This document shows positions 46,050 through 56,257 of a DNA stretch of 64,000 nucleotides, one piece after another (the first letter of the stretch is position 1; each line of letters starts with the position of its first letter). Location of the stretch: positions 682,001 to 746,000 of the forward strand of contig NW_025408677.1 of assembly GCF_020360975.1 (NCBI RefSeq), written 5' to 3'. A program made the translations under genes and the position numbers. This DNA comes from Hirsutella rhossiliensis (taxonomy: Eukaryota; Ascomycota; Sordariomycetes; Hypocreales; Ophiocordycipitaceae). Below the pieces are notes generated by a model. The model was not told the origin of the DNA. It was given only the letters and a program-made list of their open reading frames with translations, and ran no database searches.

Positions 46050-47390
46050 TCTAGCTTATCTTTAGGTCTTTATTCTTATAATATATAAGGCTTCCAAAGG
46101 TCTTAATTTTATTTAAGGTCTCGAAGGGTAGTATTATATTATCCCTCTTTTCTATAGGACTTTTAAATCCTATCGCAGAATACGGTGATCTATTATATAA
46201 ATAGGTAGCTGTTAAAACAGCTTCTCCCTATAGGTATTTAGGAAGCCTAGCAGTAAATAAAACAGCTCGTACTTTTTCTAATATAGTACGATTTATTCTT
46301 TCTATTCTACCGTTAGATTCCGGCGTCCGAGGAGGACTAGAATTACAGGTAATTCCTTCTTTTTCGCTATAGAGCTTTATTTTATATATAAATTCTTTAG
46401 CATTATCAGAAAATGCTTCTCTAATCCTAGTATTTTTAGGGTTATTTTCTACCCTATTTTCAAATTCTAGGAACCTATCTAAAGCTTCCCCCTTTTTTCG
46501 AAGAAGGTATATTTCTAGATATCGGGTTCCTACGTCTAGGAAAGAAATATAATAGTGATATTTATTATAAGTAGGCACTTTAATTGGCCCCTAAATATCT
46601 AATACTATTTTTTCTAAATAGGTATAAGACTTATACGAAGGTTGTTTATTAACCTTATTCGTTGCTTTAGCTCTAATATATATTTCGCACTGTCTTATTT
46701 TATTTTCCTCTTCTAGAGGCATTTTTATATCCTTATTATATCTTTTTAATATTTCTAAAATAGCCCTACTATTTATATGCCCTAAGCGTAAGTGCTAAGT
46801 ATAAAAATCTATATCCCTTGCCTTTAAAGACGTAATAAGGATTAATTGGCTTTCTAATAAAGGTTCTATAGGAATATAATATAATTTATTTCTAAGAAAT
46901 CCTTTAGTAAGGACCTTAGCCTTATTATCTAATAAAAGGACTTTATTTCCTCCTATTAAGGCATAGGTATTATTAAAATAAGATTGGGATAGTATATTTA
47001 CCCTTAATTTAGGTATATAAAAGCAGTCTTAAAGGATATACCTTTTCCTATTATGCGGGAACTTAAATACTAAGTCCCCCTTTCCTTTTACTAATATAAA
47101 GGAAGCTTTTCCCTAGCAAACTTTAGACTTAATTTCTTTATAGTTAATAAGGAAATTCTTATTCGATACTATATGCCTAGTAGCTCCGGTATCGTAAATA
47201 AAATCAAAGATCCTTTTATTCTTATAACTAGGAAATCCTCCTTCTCTTGCCTTTAAGACTAATTCCTTTATTCTATAAATCGAGGCTTTTAAAGGTCCTA
47301 AAAGAGAGTCTTTATTAGCTTCTACTATAGGGGTATTTATAGAGGTTAAAATTACCTCTAAATCCTTAGACGTTTGCATAGGGGTCGGAG
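46050..47390 (-). pseudogene. copia D protease and integrase
   Basis: The open piece at 47113-47379 contains the aspartic protease site FIYDTGATRHIVS (DTGA at 47182-47193). HLRLGHINSRAILEIL near 46790 is the GAG-pre-integrase box. Integrase continues to the open piece at 46228-46578: YYISFLDVGTRYLEIYL, REAFSDNAKEFIYKI (second catalytic Asp) and TPESNGRIERINRTI (catalytic Glu). It would process polyprotein and insert cDNA. Only occasional stops break it. Confidence 0.85.
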
Positions 47391-47394
47391 CCCT

Positions 47395-48323
47395 AGAAAG
47401 GTCTATAAGGTCGATATCTAGGTCTATATTTTCTTGCGAAGCTATATTTAAGACCTTATTACTATCGTCCGAATCGGACTCTAGCTCGGTAATTCGAGCC
47501 TTCCTTCTTTTATTAGTAGTAGAATTACTACTAGAAGGGGATTTCTTCCTAGAAGAAGAAGAAGAAGAAGATTTTCTCTTCTTAGAAATTCGAGTCCTAT
47601 CGTCCTTCTTTCCTTTATTTAAAACCCAATAAGTAGAAGCCTTATTCGGGTGTAATTTATAGCAATTTGCTATAAAATGCCCTGGTTTTTTGCATTCCTT
47701 ATAATAAGGAGTATCTATAGAATTTCTATGGGATTTCTAAGGCTTCCTTCGTATTAAGAAGGCTTTCTCCGAAGATTTATCTATATCCTCTATTCTTCTA
47801 GCTTCGTCTAAAAGACTAGCTGTAAGGGATTCGAGGGTAAACGCCATAGAATTATACCTAAGGCTCTACGTAATATTTATAATATAGCTTCTAAATTCCT
47901 TATTAAGGCAATTAAGAATCCATGCTATAAGGATAACTTCTAGAATTTCTATATTACGGATTTTAAATCTCGTAGATTTCTTTACCTTATAAAGGTATTT
48001 CTCTAAATTAGAGCCTGAGGACTAAGATTAAAGAGCTGCTTTATAAGCAAATAATTCGACGAGAAATACGACGGATTATATAGCTTTATAAGCTCATCCT
48101 AAGCAGCTTTAGCATTTGTTAAATGCTTAATTTGCATTAAGGGGCTATCTTCGACTCGAAGAAAAATCTAGGATAAAGCTTCTGCAGTCTTTATATGATT
48201 TTCTTGCTCTAAGGTAGCGATAAGCTTTTCCTTAGTAAGGATAGCTCTTATCCTCGTAGTCTAAAGAGTGTAATTTAAATTTCCCTTAAGTCTAGAGAAT
48301 TCATATTCTTTCTATCTACCCAT
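47395..48323 (-). pseudogene. copia D gag
   Basis: ATG at 48323 (MGR, stop, KEYEFSRLKGNLNY). Later blocks are ILTKEKLIATLEQENHIKT and LMQIKHLTNAKAA. A CCHC knuckle near 47650-47705 reads YYKECKKPGHFIANC; its first Cys is Tyr. A Ser-rich, then acidic linker (ELESDSDDSN) leads to protease. RIP-type stops are present but sparse. Confidence 0.75.
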
Positions 48324-48498
48324 TTTATATAAATTCGGTATTATTTCGTTCGTAGGGATCGAGAAGTCTAGACGGGAGTTTAAGAGCGTAGGAAGGTAGA
48401 AGAAGTCGTTAGGGGGATTTTCGAAAGGACTTTTGATCGGGTATTTCGATAAGGAATTTCAAAGGTATAAGTTGATTTCCCGGCTTAAAAGGAGCAAG

Positions 48499-48512
48499 CC
48501 GGGCTTATAACC
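48499..48512 (-). other. Primer-binding site of copia D, initiator-Met type after one RIP change
   Basis: Next to the 5' LTR the minus strand reads GGTTATAAGCCCGG. One G to A change in TpG context separates it from GGTTATGAGCCCGG, the complement of the initiator tRNA-Met anticodon arm, as in copia B. Confidence 0.65.
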
Positions 48513-49080
48513 TCTTAAGGTATATAAGCAAAAGCGGAATTTTAGGAAATCAAGGAATCACGTAAGACTACGTGATAGAGGGGAAGAAGGAGTATAAGGT
48601 AGGATTTTCAATAGAATTTATTAGTAGTGTATTGGTGTATAGAAGAGGTGTTAAAGTTAATAATCCTTACTCTATCTACCAGCGGACATGCTGTCTTATA
48701 TAGACAATTGTAGCTGAACGGAAGAACCTTTCGGGACCAGATTTAGGCTGCCGTATAGCCCTAAGACTAAGGAATTTCGTGATACCTCGAATGAATCTAG
48801 AAGTGTCTTGGTTCCACTAATATTCGTGTTTAAAGGAGGTTGGTCGTGCCGGTGTTCTTAAGAGGTCTTAGCTAGCATTCTAAGCTAGCTCTGTTCCTTC
48901 GATTCCAGATTGTACGATAACCAGCAACTCGTTTGATGCATAATGATATGCAAAATGACGAGCGATTCTTGCTCTATAATATGGGATTTTGTCTATAATT
49001 AATATACTACTTATTGGCTTATATAATCGGGAGAGTATATTATAGCTGCTTTATTTATAGTAGGAACACCGTTCCTTATA
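48513..49080 (-). repeat. 5' LTR of copia D (568 bp)
   Basis: Full match to 43348-43915, followed on the right by TSD CTAAT (49081-49085). It keeps more TG than the other copy (for example GTAGCTGAACGG against GTAGCTAAACGG type sites). Confidence 0.92.
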
Positions 49081-50110
49081 CTAATAGGCTTTAGTCCGGT
49101 TTAGTAGGTAATTTCTTCTTCTACTACCTCCTCGTAGTCGATCGCGACACCTTATAGGTCTATAAGCCTACGGGGGCAGTCGGCTACTACGTATAAATAC
49201 TATTTCTAGCTTATTTTTACGGCCGCGGCTTTTAGCTCTATAGCCTACTCTGCCTACCGTTGTACTAGTAAGTTACGCGTAGCTATATCTAAGGCCTAGA
49301 TTGCCTAGCCCGTGTTAATAGGAAAGGCCGCCGGGATACGGCGTAAGTTAATGCCGACTCTAGCGGCAACGTAGGTTCGGACTACGTAGCTTTTATATTT
49401 TCGAGCCGGAGCAGCGGTATTAAGTCGGACGAAGACATAGAGATCTTCTTTAGGTAGAGATATAGGTAGCCGCTCTTAGAGGCGAATAACCGTTTTCTGT
49501 TTTCGCTATAGTAAGGCAGGGGGAGTTACGGCTAGCTATCCTTTAAGCTTCTAGCTAGAGGCGAGGACGCTACTATACGTAGGTTTTAGCGGTTCTATAA
49601 ATTCGGCGAGCGATTACTTCTAGAAGTTTAAGAACCTAGTAGTAACTTGCTTAGCTATATTATTTTCGGTATTAAAGGTAAACTACTTAGCTGCCTCGTC
49701 GAATGCTTTACTAAGGACCTAAAGAATAGTTATTTTAGCGTCGTGGGCTGCTATTTAATCGCGGGCGATCTTTTTAGCCGCGTCGATAATAGAGATTAGC
49801 GTATATTTAATAGGCTTAGTTTAGGTATAGAGGTTCGAGTCTTCTAGCTACGCTCCTTCCGTAGCGGCAGCGTTAATTAATCTAGTAAGGAGGGTTAAGT
49901 GGCCTAGCTATTAGGCCGCGGGAGAGGGGTCGTCCTACCGAGTCGCTATATAGAAGCTAGGTTAGGGTCGCGATATAAAGGCCGCCGAATCTAGCGACGA
50001 TCGTATGCCTTGTCTTAAGGTATTAGAGTCGGCACGCGAACCTAAGGCTAGTGCTATAGTCGCTGCCGGCGCTTACGCGCGGCTTAATTAGAGTCTTATT
50101 AAGAGTACTT
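49081..50110 (-). pseudogene. Tad LINE ORF1, N-terminal and central part
   Basis: The minus-strand frame reads SNTLRQGIRSSLDSAAF near 50020, then AFDEAAK, PKEDLYVFVRLNTAAPARK, YVVRTYVAARVGINLRRIP, ATRNLLVQR and EEVVEEEITYQTGLKPI, ending at the copia D target site. This resembles Gag-like ORF1 proteins of Tad elements. Trp and Gln stops are frequent. Confidence 0.65.
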
Positions 50111-50224
50111 ATTAAGTAAAAGTATATTATAATAGGCTACTTCCTTAATACTCGCGTACTAAGAAAGTAAAAATATAAGGAAGGATAATTACCGGTTAAA
50201 AATAAGTCTAAAATAGTAGTAGTT

Positions 50225-52958
50225 TAGGGTAGTATCTATAGGTCCTACGAGACGCGCCTACCGGACTTTATTATAGGTACCTCTTTCTCCTTATTATATA
50301 TACGGACATACCCTATATCTAGTACTTCTAACCGTAAACGCGTTTCCGCTATAGTCGTCGCGCTGCCTCTAATAAAAATATTATATATATCCTATTCCTT
50401 CTAAATAGACGCAAACGCAACCGTTAAGCGCCGGCGGACCTTAGACTATAGTATATCTAGCGCGTAACTAATTAACTCGGATCCTTTACCTAACTATTAG
50501 AAAACTTTCCTATAGTATAGATTCCTAGGCTTTACGATTTCTAAACGTACTAGTAGGCAGACCTTATAGGTCTAGTAGTATAGCTTCGATATTTAAGCTC
50601 GCGATTTATATATAAAGCGGAAGTAGGTTTATAGGCCTTGCTTTTAGCAGCTAAAGCCTAAGACGTCGGACTTCTCTACCCTCGGTACCTAGAACATCGA
50701 AAAGCATCTATTTAAGGAGTATAGACTTATAGATAAGTCCGGGAAAAGGCAGCCTATACTTAGAAAAGGGCTAAAAGAGAAGACTTCTTTAAGAAATATT
50801 ATTAAGATGCTAAATCTCGATGCTTTTAACCCTAAAGAGCAAGCTATCGCGAACGCTCTTATTTAACGCTTCGATAAGGATTATTTTTAGAGACTGCTTC
50901 TTAAGTAGGTAGTAGATGCTAATATCTCCTTTCGCTAGCCCGAGTACTATCGGCTTTAACGTATATTCGAATACCTTAATCTATCGGTCGTAGCGATAAA
51001 TGCCTATATTTCCTATAATACCGTCCGAAAGCGAATTATCGACCTCTATCTCGGAAATAAGACGTATATAATCGACTACTTAAGGAATATTCTAAGTTAA
51101 ATTTATATTACGTTCGATAGCTAGCGCTCTTAGAACCGATACGCTCTATATAGAATCGTCTATTTCTATATTAATAGTAGCGGAGCGCCGTCGAAGCTAG
51201 TTCTTAGCCTGCTAGAGCTAAAGATTTCGTACTCTAGGGAGAATATCGCGGCGTAGATCCTAGAGATCCTAGAGAGTTATAAGATTCTTAATAAGGTAGG
51301 GTATATTAGCTAGATAACACTACTAATATAGATATAGATATAGAGGAGATTACGGAAGCGCTAGGCTTAGATCTAAAGAAATAGAGAGTGCGATGCTTCG
51401 GCTACGTGCTTAACTTAGTAGTAAAGGCCCTATTATTTAGGCATAAGGCCGAGGCTTTCGAAGCCGAGGTTAATAGGGAGCTTAGTTTTAATACTATCTA
51501 GCATAAAATCTAGCGGAAGAAAGGCCCTATTAGCAAGCTCTATAACTTAGTTTACTAGATTTATCGGTCCGATAAGCTAACGTATCGGCTTTGTGCTCTT
51601 TAGGAGGAGTTCTTTTAATACTCTAATAGCCTAAAGACTCGAGTAAGAAAACCTTTAGACGTTGTTCGCGATAACTATACCCGCTAGCTATCGACGTTCT
51701 ATATAATACGGCGAGGCCTTAAGTTACGCTCCTTCCTCGAAGACCTCGTTAATAAGGTCACGATTAAGTTTAATAGGGAACGCCGCAACGGTACGAGAAG
51801 GAAGGAAGAGATACCCTTATATCTCCGCGAAGAGAGTCTTTTAAGTAAGAACGACTAGAAGGTTATTAAGCTAATAGATAAGGTGCTTATTAACTTCGAG
51901 GAGGCACTCCGAATGCTTAAGGGCGACACTTAAAGGCGGGTACGTAAAGGTGGTCGTGTTAAGGCATATAGCTATATATAGGACGTTGCCTCGACCTATA
52001 AATTCCTAATAGATAGGCTAGAGGAGTAGAAAGTAAAAGCGGAGGACTTCCCGGACCCCGAATACTTTAAGATAAACATTAACCTAGGGTAGGATAAGTT
52101 AAACGACTACTACACGAAGCTTAACGAGACGCCGGCGTACTATGCTTCGGCGGTCTTAAATCTAGCCTCGCGTTAGGAATATTTTAAGAATACGTAGACC
52201 GACCAAGCATAGCTGCCGTAGCTTTAGGAGGCAAAGCATATAGTAAGGAAACTATAGGAGGAAGAGTATAAATCATTACCGACTCTTTTAATGCCCGATA
52301 AAGAGCCTCCGTTAAAGCGTTTAAAGGTAATAAGTGTACTCGAGAGACATCGGGCCCATAGGGCTTCGACGCTGCCGAGCAGAAGTGACAGAACTCCCTC
52401 TTCTTAAGGTTCACTGAGTGCAGACCACGACGAATACGAACACTGGCTGTCGAATCCTGACGCTAAGAACGATCCGCTGGTCATCGATCCTTTGCGATAT
52501 TGGTAGGAGAGACGAAATAACTACCCACGGCTGTCACGAATAGCTCTCGACTTACTCTCGATCCCTCCCATGTCAGCAGAATGCGAGAGACTGTTTAGCG
52601 TTACTGGATAGATGGTTTCACTACTGCGGGCTCGATTGGAAGCTAGTATAATAGGGGTTACATAGACGTTGAGGTCCTGGGTGCGAAATGGGCTGATCGA
52701 GGCCGCGGATTCGTTAATTGATGTGTCAGGAGAGGTTGGAAGTAGCATAATACGGGAGGACGAGGAGGAACTCTTATGCCCGGAGGATTAGGCTCTAGGG
52801 GCCTTGATGAGTGCGGATGGCTCAACCTCTTCAACTCAACGCTATCAATTCAATCCGCGGGTAAGGTGGTTTAACTCCACGGGCAAAATGATGAGTAAGC
52901 TGTCAACGCAACCTAATGTGACTGCGAAATTGATGGAATTGAATTGATGACCACCCTG
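50225..52958 (+). mobile_element. hAT transposon, about 2.7 kb, inserted between the DUF6589 pieces
   Basis: The right end is CCACCCTG at 52951-52958, that is CAGGGTGG on the minus strand, a typical hAT terminus. A left counterpart TAGGGTAGT starts at 50225, which RIP would produce from CAGGGTGGT. The 8-bp flanks TGCTGACC and TAGTAGTT agree at two bases, differ by RIP-type transitions at four and by other changes at two, so the TSD is weak. The left 2.1 kb is RIPped and the right 0.6 kb is not. Confidence 0.6.
50560..52946 (+). pseudogene. hAT transposase with C-terminal dimerisation domain
   Basis: The N-terminal part is degraded (KEYRLIDKSGKRQP, NLDAFNPKEQAIANALI). From 51350 the frame gives VRCFGYVLNLVVKALLF, ISKLYNLVYQIYRSD, and after 52440 the clean C-terminus DPLRYW, stop, ERRNNYPRLSRIALDLLS, IPPMSAECERLFSVTG, the hAT dimerisation box, ending near 52946 at the TGA before the TIR. 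The last 200 codons have only a few RIP stops, while upstream nearly all Trp and Gln codons are lost. A frameshift lies near 51330. Confidence 0.82.
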
Positions 52959-52994
52959 TGCTGACCGTATCGACGGACCGTTCCCTGCTTGCGA

Positions 52995-53792
52995 TCAGTC
53001 TACGTTAACACTGAGAGCCGGCGAGGTTGCCTTTGCTTGTTCTGCCACGGTTTCGAGATGCCTGTGGACCCCCTTATAGCCTTCGCAAAGCCCCAACTGG
53101 TGAAGAAGATCGAGGACACGCCGTTTCACGCCATTTGAGTGTAGGAAGGCACTAAACACCCGGGGGAACTTGTTGCTACCTTCGGACGCCCTAGAATAGC
53201 AAAGAATCGACGTGATTATCGCAATCCTATGGTTGAACTTTGCAGGATCTCTTGGTGGTCGATCTTTCCTCTCCGTCTTAGGCGCCATGAGACCATTGAG
53301 CAATCTATAGAGAAGAGGAGCATGAGTGCTGACTTGCTTATATATCTTCTCGAATTGCATGTCGCTAAGTATGCGCTTATAGTCCTCGACCTTCTGACCC
53401 TTTGACCGGTTCTTTTTCCCCGTGTCAGCAGGTAGACTCTTCTCTTGGCCCCCGTCGACTTGATAAGCACTGAATATCTCTCCGGCTTCTTCCAGTGCTT
53501 TCATTTCCTTCCTTAGCGCCTTGATAGTGGCAATACCTGTCGCACGAGGTGCGGCATGTTGTCGCAGCGCGTCTAAGACCTCTGGCTGGCCGTAGATAGC
53601 CTCTGTGAGCCGTTTGGCACGAGTAGCAGGGCGCTCCCTATAACCACCGGACCCTTGAGTCGTCGCGTAAACGTAGATAAACTCTCGTAATGTAATTTCT
53701 TTTTTCCTTATAAATCGACATACATCGTCTACTCTCTGCGCCTTACTGCGTCTTTGAGGCCCTCTCGCTTTTTCGCGAGGCGCTTTGGACAT
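52995..53792 (-). CDS. DUF6589-like gene, N-terminal part, open and not RIPped
   Basis: 265 codons from ATG at 53792 (MSKAPREKARGPQRRSK) to TGA at 52995; the frame is open for 37 further codons upstream but without ATG. It is basic and helical: RVDDVCRFIRKKEITLREFI, HAPLLYRLLNGLMAP and FPRVFSAFLHSNGVKRRV recall the N-terminal region of fungal DUF6589 proteins. A full protein would be about 900-1000 residues, so this is truncated; the core lies at 36980-38590 behind a hAT and a LINE. The stop lies 37 bases from the hAT end, so it may be a late mutation. CpA and TpG are abundant, in sharp contrast with the rest of the gene. Confidence 0.65.
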   Translation of the reverse strand: MSKAPREKARGPQRRSKAQRVDDVCRFIRKKEITLREFIYVYATTQGSGGYRERPATRAKRLTEAIYGQPEVLDALRQHAAPRATGIATIKALRKEMKALEEAGEIFSAYQVDGGQEKSLPADTGKKNRSKGQKVEDYKRILSDMQFEKIYKQVSTHAPLLYRLLNGLMAPKTERKDRPPRDPAKFNHRIAIITSILCYSRASEGSNKFPRVFSAFLHSNGVKRRVLDLLHQLGLCEGYKGVHRHLETVAEQAKATSPALSVNVD

Positions 53793-54044
53793 GTTTGAAG
53801 ACGCGATCTGCTTAGGCACTGGTGCCAGGGAGATAGTGGGCGGGTTTAATCGCGCACTCTGACGACGCTGAATTTGGGCCGATATCCCCCACACTTCAAT
53901 CAATTATAGAATAGCAGCAGAGGAATCGAGTGGCTGTATTTAATTAACGGAACCCCGTGTGGTTGTGAGCGAAAATGGGTTTGAAGATAGTCCTCTATTT
54001 CGCATGAAATTTCTCCGCACACGCCCAAGATTGATGACACGGCA
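53793..54044. promoter_or_regulatory. Likely upstream region of the DUF6589 gene
   Basis: Non-RIPped sequence between the ATG and the right TIR. It must hold the promoter if the gene was expressed from within the element. No certain TATA box or other motif; the AT-rich TATTTAATTAA near 53936 (either strand) is a possible core element. Confidence 0.35.
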
Positions 54045-54129
54045 CTCAGGCCATTTGCTCGAGGAGTGCATGTGACTTACCGATTAGGTATAGTGTGCTC
54101 CACAAATGGCCTGAGCGCTGCTGAGGTAA
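54045..54129 (-). repeat. Right compound terminal inverted repeat
   Basis: Inner block 54045-54067 and outer block 54103-54129 match the left end in inverse order. The 13-base core CTCAGGCCATTTG occurs in both blocks in opposite orientation (54045-54057, 54103-54115), so this end alone can fold into a stem with a loop of about 45 bases. Confidence 0.75.
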
Positions 54130-54990
54130 AAAAATCTATCTGCCGCCCCATGTGATCGGTCAGCTGACCGTGTCTCCCTTCCTTCACAGCGCTATTCCAA
54201 CTACTAACGGAGCTTGCCGTGTGAGACACCTTGCTAGCCTAGGCGCCTTGCGAAGGAGCAAAATCCAAGTACATCATGATGTCGCATATCAAGCCTGCCT
54301 AGGATGATTATTTATGAAGTGGCGATGTTACTCGCAACGCCGCTATTGCCCCCTAGGCAACCGCTACTACGTAATCACGCGACGGACCTTTTATTTATGT
54401 ATAAAGAGCTGCATAACTCCGTTTATTTACTTCTTATTCTTTAGATAATTCTTATTAATTGCCTGATGCTATCTCTAACCCGTGTGGAGGGAGCTAAATG
54501 TCTAATATATGATTATTAAGTAATCGGGTCGGAAGATAATAGTTTTCCGGTTCGAGGCGCCTTAAGACGCGCGCTTAGTACTATTAAGGGATGCGGCGAT
54601 AGGCACCTAACCCCGTAGTAGAAGCGCGACTTAACTATATATTTTTATACTATATATTTTTATACTGCTTTTATATTTTATAACCCTATATTCTAATAAG
54701 GCGTGCTGGCTAGTCGGAGCCTACGAGCTCTGTATTTTCTGGCCCTTATCGACTCTCACGCGCCGCGGAAGAATTATAGCAGAGCCGGCGGTAAGCTACG
54801 ATAGTATTGTGAATTAATATAATATCTTAGATCTCCGGCGCGACCTAGTACCCCTAGCGATGCAGCAATCCCGCGAATAGCCGCCGGCTTGCCTTAAGAC
54901 CCCGTTTCTCCTTAGCCGCTATGTTCTACTAGCGCCTCGGATTCCTACTAAAAATACTATAAGATATCCTACTAGGTATATCGTTAAGTG
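54130..54990. other. Spacer, RIP gradually increasing, no gene seen
   Basis: The first 350 bases are not RIPped; after about 54480 CpA declines. No coding motif was found. Two direct copies of TATATATTTTTATACT lie at about 54640-54668. Confidence 0.4.
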
Positions 54991-55053
54991 TCCTACTAAG
55001 ATTCCTACTAAGACTCCTACTAAGATTCCCACCGAGATTCCTACCGAGATTCG
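54991..55053 (+). repeat. 12-bp minisatellite, five units
   Basis: Units TCCTACTAAGAT, TCCTACTAAGAC, TCCTACTAAGAT, TCCCACCGAGAT, TCCTACCGAGAT. One frame codes a Pro-Thr-Lys/Glu-Ile/Thr repeat. More degenerate units lie upstream from about 54947. The last two units keep CA/GAG and so look less RIPped. Confidence 0.75.
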
Positions 55054-55159
55054 ACACCTTTTGCCGTGTCTTTAGCCGTCCTTGTTTGGTTTATCTCCAC
55101 TAGGGAGCTCCTAGTGTCGTCACGGTCCCTGGGTAAGTTGCCCTCTGTGCCGGTCTATA

Positions 55160-55331
55160 GTGTTCCGACGGCGACCGATGCAATGCAATGCAATTTATTC
55201 CGCCCGGAGGGACCAACCCTAGAGGGCCGCGACACTAAGCTATTTATAGATCCTCTACTTTCGACTGCAATACCTAGAAGCCCTATATTTTGCTCCTATC
55301 CGTACATTTCAGCCTCTAATTTCGCCGTTGA
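55160..55331 (+). repeat. Dispersed repeat, left part (target of the U6-LINE insertion)
   Basis: Matches 61023-61194, which is a more RIPped copy, from CGGCGACC through TTTATTCCGCC to the TSD ATTTCGCCGTTGA. In this copy it is interrupted at 55331 and resumes at 56450. Function unknown. Confidence 0.75.
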
Positions 55332-55335
55332 AATA

Positions 55336-55438
55336 TTTTGTCTTCGGACAAATTGGTCTATTAAAACGATATAGAGAAGATTAGCATGGCCCCTGCACTA
55401 AGGATGACACGCTATTTAAAGAGAAGCTACTAATTTTT
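55336..55438 (+). ncRNA. U6 snRNA copy (retro-pseudogene) at the 5' end of a chimeric insertion
   Basis: The 5' hairpin GTCTTCGGAC is followed by the near-invariant U6 core: GATATAGAGAAGATTAGC (ACAGAGA box with one C to T), ATGGCCCCTGC, AAGGATGACACGC (AGGATGA, U4/U2 pairing region), and the run ends in TTTTT at 55434-55438, a Pol III terminator. U6 is the catalytic core snRNA of the spliceosome. The ACAGAGA change to ATAGAGA and direct fusion to a LINE fragment at 55439 mark it as a retroposed copy rather than the working gene. Confidence 0.88.
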
Positions 55439-56160
55439 GACGCAGATCGGCAACATCCGAAAGGCCATAGAGAGCGACATGAGAAAGAGTTAGAGGCAGG
55501 AGACTTGGAAATGCGCAGCGGTCGTGATAGACGCTCGAAACCCCGACCGGATTAAAATTTTATGCAGAGACTAAACCGAGTTAAAGCAGGTCAAGGAAGC
55601 AGCGCAGAAGACGGTAACTTTGGGAGCTAGGGTACTAAGAGATCAGCTTTACCCTGTCAAAGTCGACAATACTAAGCGTACCGTAGTGCTAGACGCCGAA
55701 GGCAACGTTCTGCCGGGCGCAGCTAAGGCGCTCGGAGCCGAGAATTACGTCACGATTGCTAAGATCACCTGGCTTAGCAATAGAGAGAAAGCTAAAGCGT
55801 ACGGGTCAATGGTGATCTATGTTACTAAAGAGAGTAACGCGTAAAGACTTCTAGACGGCGTGTGGTTCGATGTTGCGGGAGAGTCCGCTTGCACTAATGT
55901 TTTTAAACGCCGCGTAGGACCGATTTAGTGCTTTAACTATTAAGAGATAGGATATAAGGCGTTTTTATATAAGAAGCCGTAAAGATATAGTAGATGCGCG
56001 AAAGCAGAATATTACTATAGAGAATATAAGGAGATAGTGCTAAAGTGCGTGCCCTGCGGTAGACCACACGAATCGTATAGCCGGAACTATCGGGCGCGGA
56101 ACCCTAGGGATAAGACGTAGGCAGCGTCTGGCCCTTCGGGCTAAGCAGCGGAAGTAAGAA
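55439..56160 (+). pseudogene. Tad LINE ORF1 fragment fused behind U6
   Basis: The frame reads LTQIGNIRKAIESDMRKS, then an open stretch of 75 codons at 55620-55844 (RDQLYPVKVDNTKRTVV, GAENYVTIAKITWLSNREKA, GSMVIYVTKESNA). Three successive Cys/His-knuckle remnants follow: CFNY, EIGYKAFLYKKP; YSRCAKAEYYYREYKE; and CVPCGRPHESYSRNYR. Gag-like ORF1 with three CCHC knuckles is typical for Tad elements. Lost Cys and His positions are Tyr. The start lacks ATG because the piece is 5'-truncated, as expected for a LINE cDNA. Confidence 0.8.
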
Positions 56161-56257
56161 TCTACTTAGGATCGATTATAGCACTAACCTTTAATAATAC
56201 TAATATATAGGTATTCGACTTCGGATTTCGATAGACCGCGCTTTAGCTGCTAAAGGT

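Larger units (their letters stand above)
43348..49080 (-). mobile_element. Full-length Ty1/copia element (copia D), 5733 bp
   Basis: Two 568-bp LTRs (43348-43915 and 48513-49080) and a perfect TSD CTAAT (43343-43347 and 49081-49085) inside the LINE ORF1. It is on the minus strand, so the right LTR is the 5' one. RIP damage is much lighter than in copia B and C: several open segments of 80-120 codons remain. Confidence 0.95.
38601..50110 (-). mobile_element. Tad-type LINE, interrupted by copia D
   Basis: The minus strand carries ORF1 then ORF2 with endonuclease, RT and RNase H, followed by the CTAAA tail. With copia D (43348-49080) removed the element is about 5.8 kb, a normal Tad length. The 5' end near 50110 is approximate. 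It split the DUF6589 gene. Confidence 0.82.
28795..54129. mobile_element. Candidate two-gene DNA transposon (RecQ-like helicase plus DUF6589), now 25.3 kb with nested insertions
   Basis: Matching compound inverted termini lie at 28795-28890 and 54045-54129. A RecQ-like helicase starts about 475 bases inside the left end on the plus strand. A DUF6589-like gene starts about 340 bases inside the right end on the minus strand and continues, in collinear order, across insertions of a hAT, a Tad LINE (with copia D inside) and copia C. Subtracting these leaves about 6.3 kb. TA precedes and follows the shared CCTCAGCAGCGC motif on both ends, a possible 2-bp TSD. That the two genes belong to one mobile unit is inference from architecture; I know of no named superfamily with this pair. 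Confidence 0.6.

Noticed and set aside
28795..54129. Starship-type giant element
   Set aside because: No tyrosine recombinase captain frame was seen; the size comes from nested, individually bounded insertions.
54991..55053. CRISPR-like array
   Set aside because: Twelve-base tandem units without spacers in a eukaryotic context; a minisatellite.
55336..55438. Functional U6 gene
   Set aside because: The ACAGAGA box is mutated, the 5' hairpin differs, and the copy is fused to a LINE within a TSD-flanked insertion.
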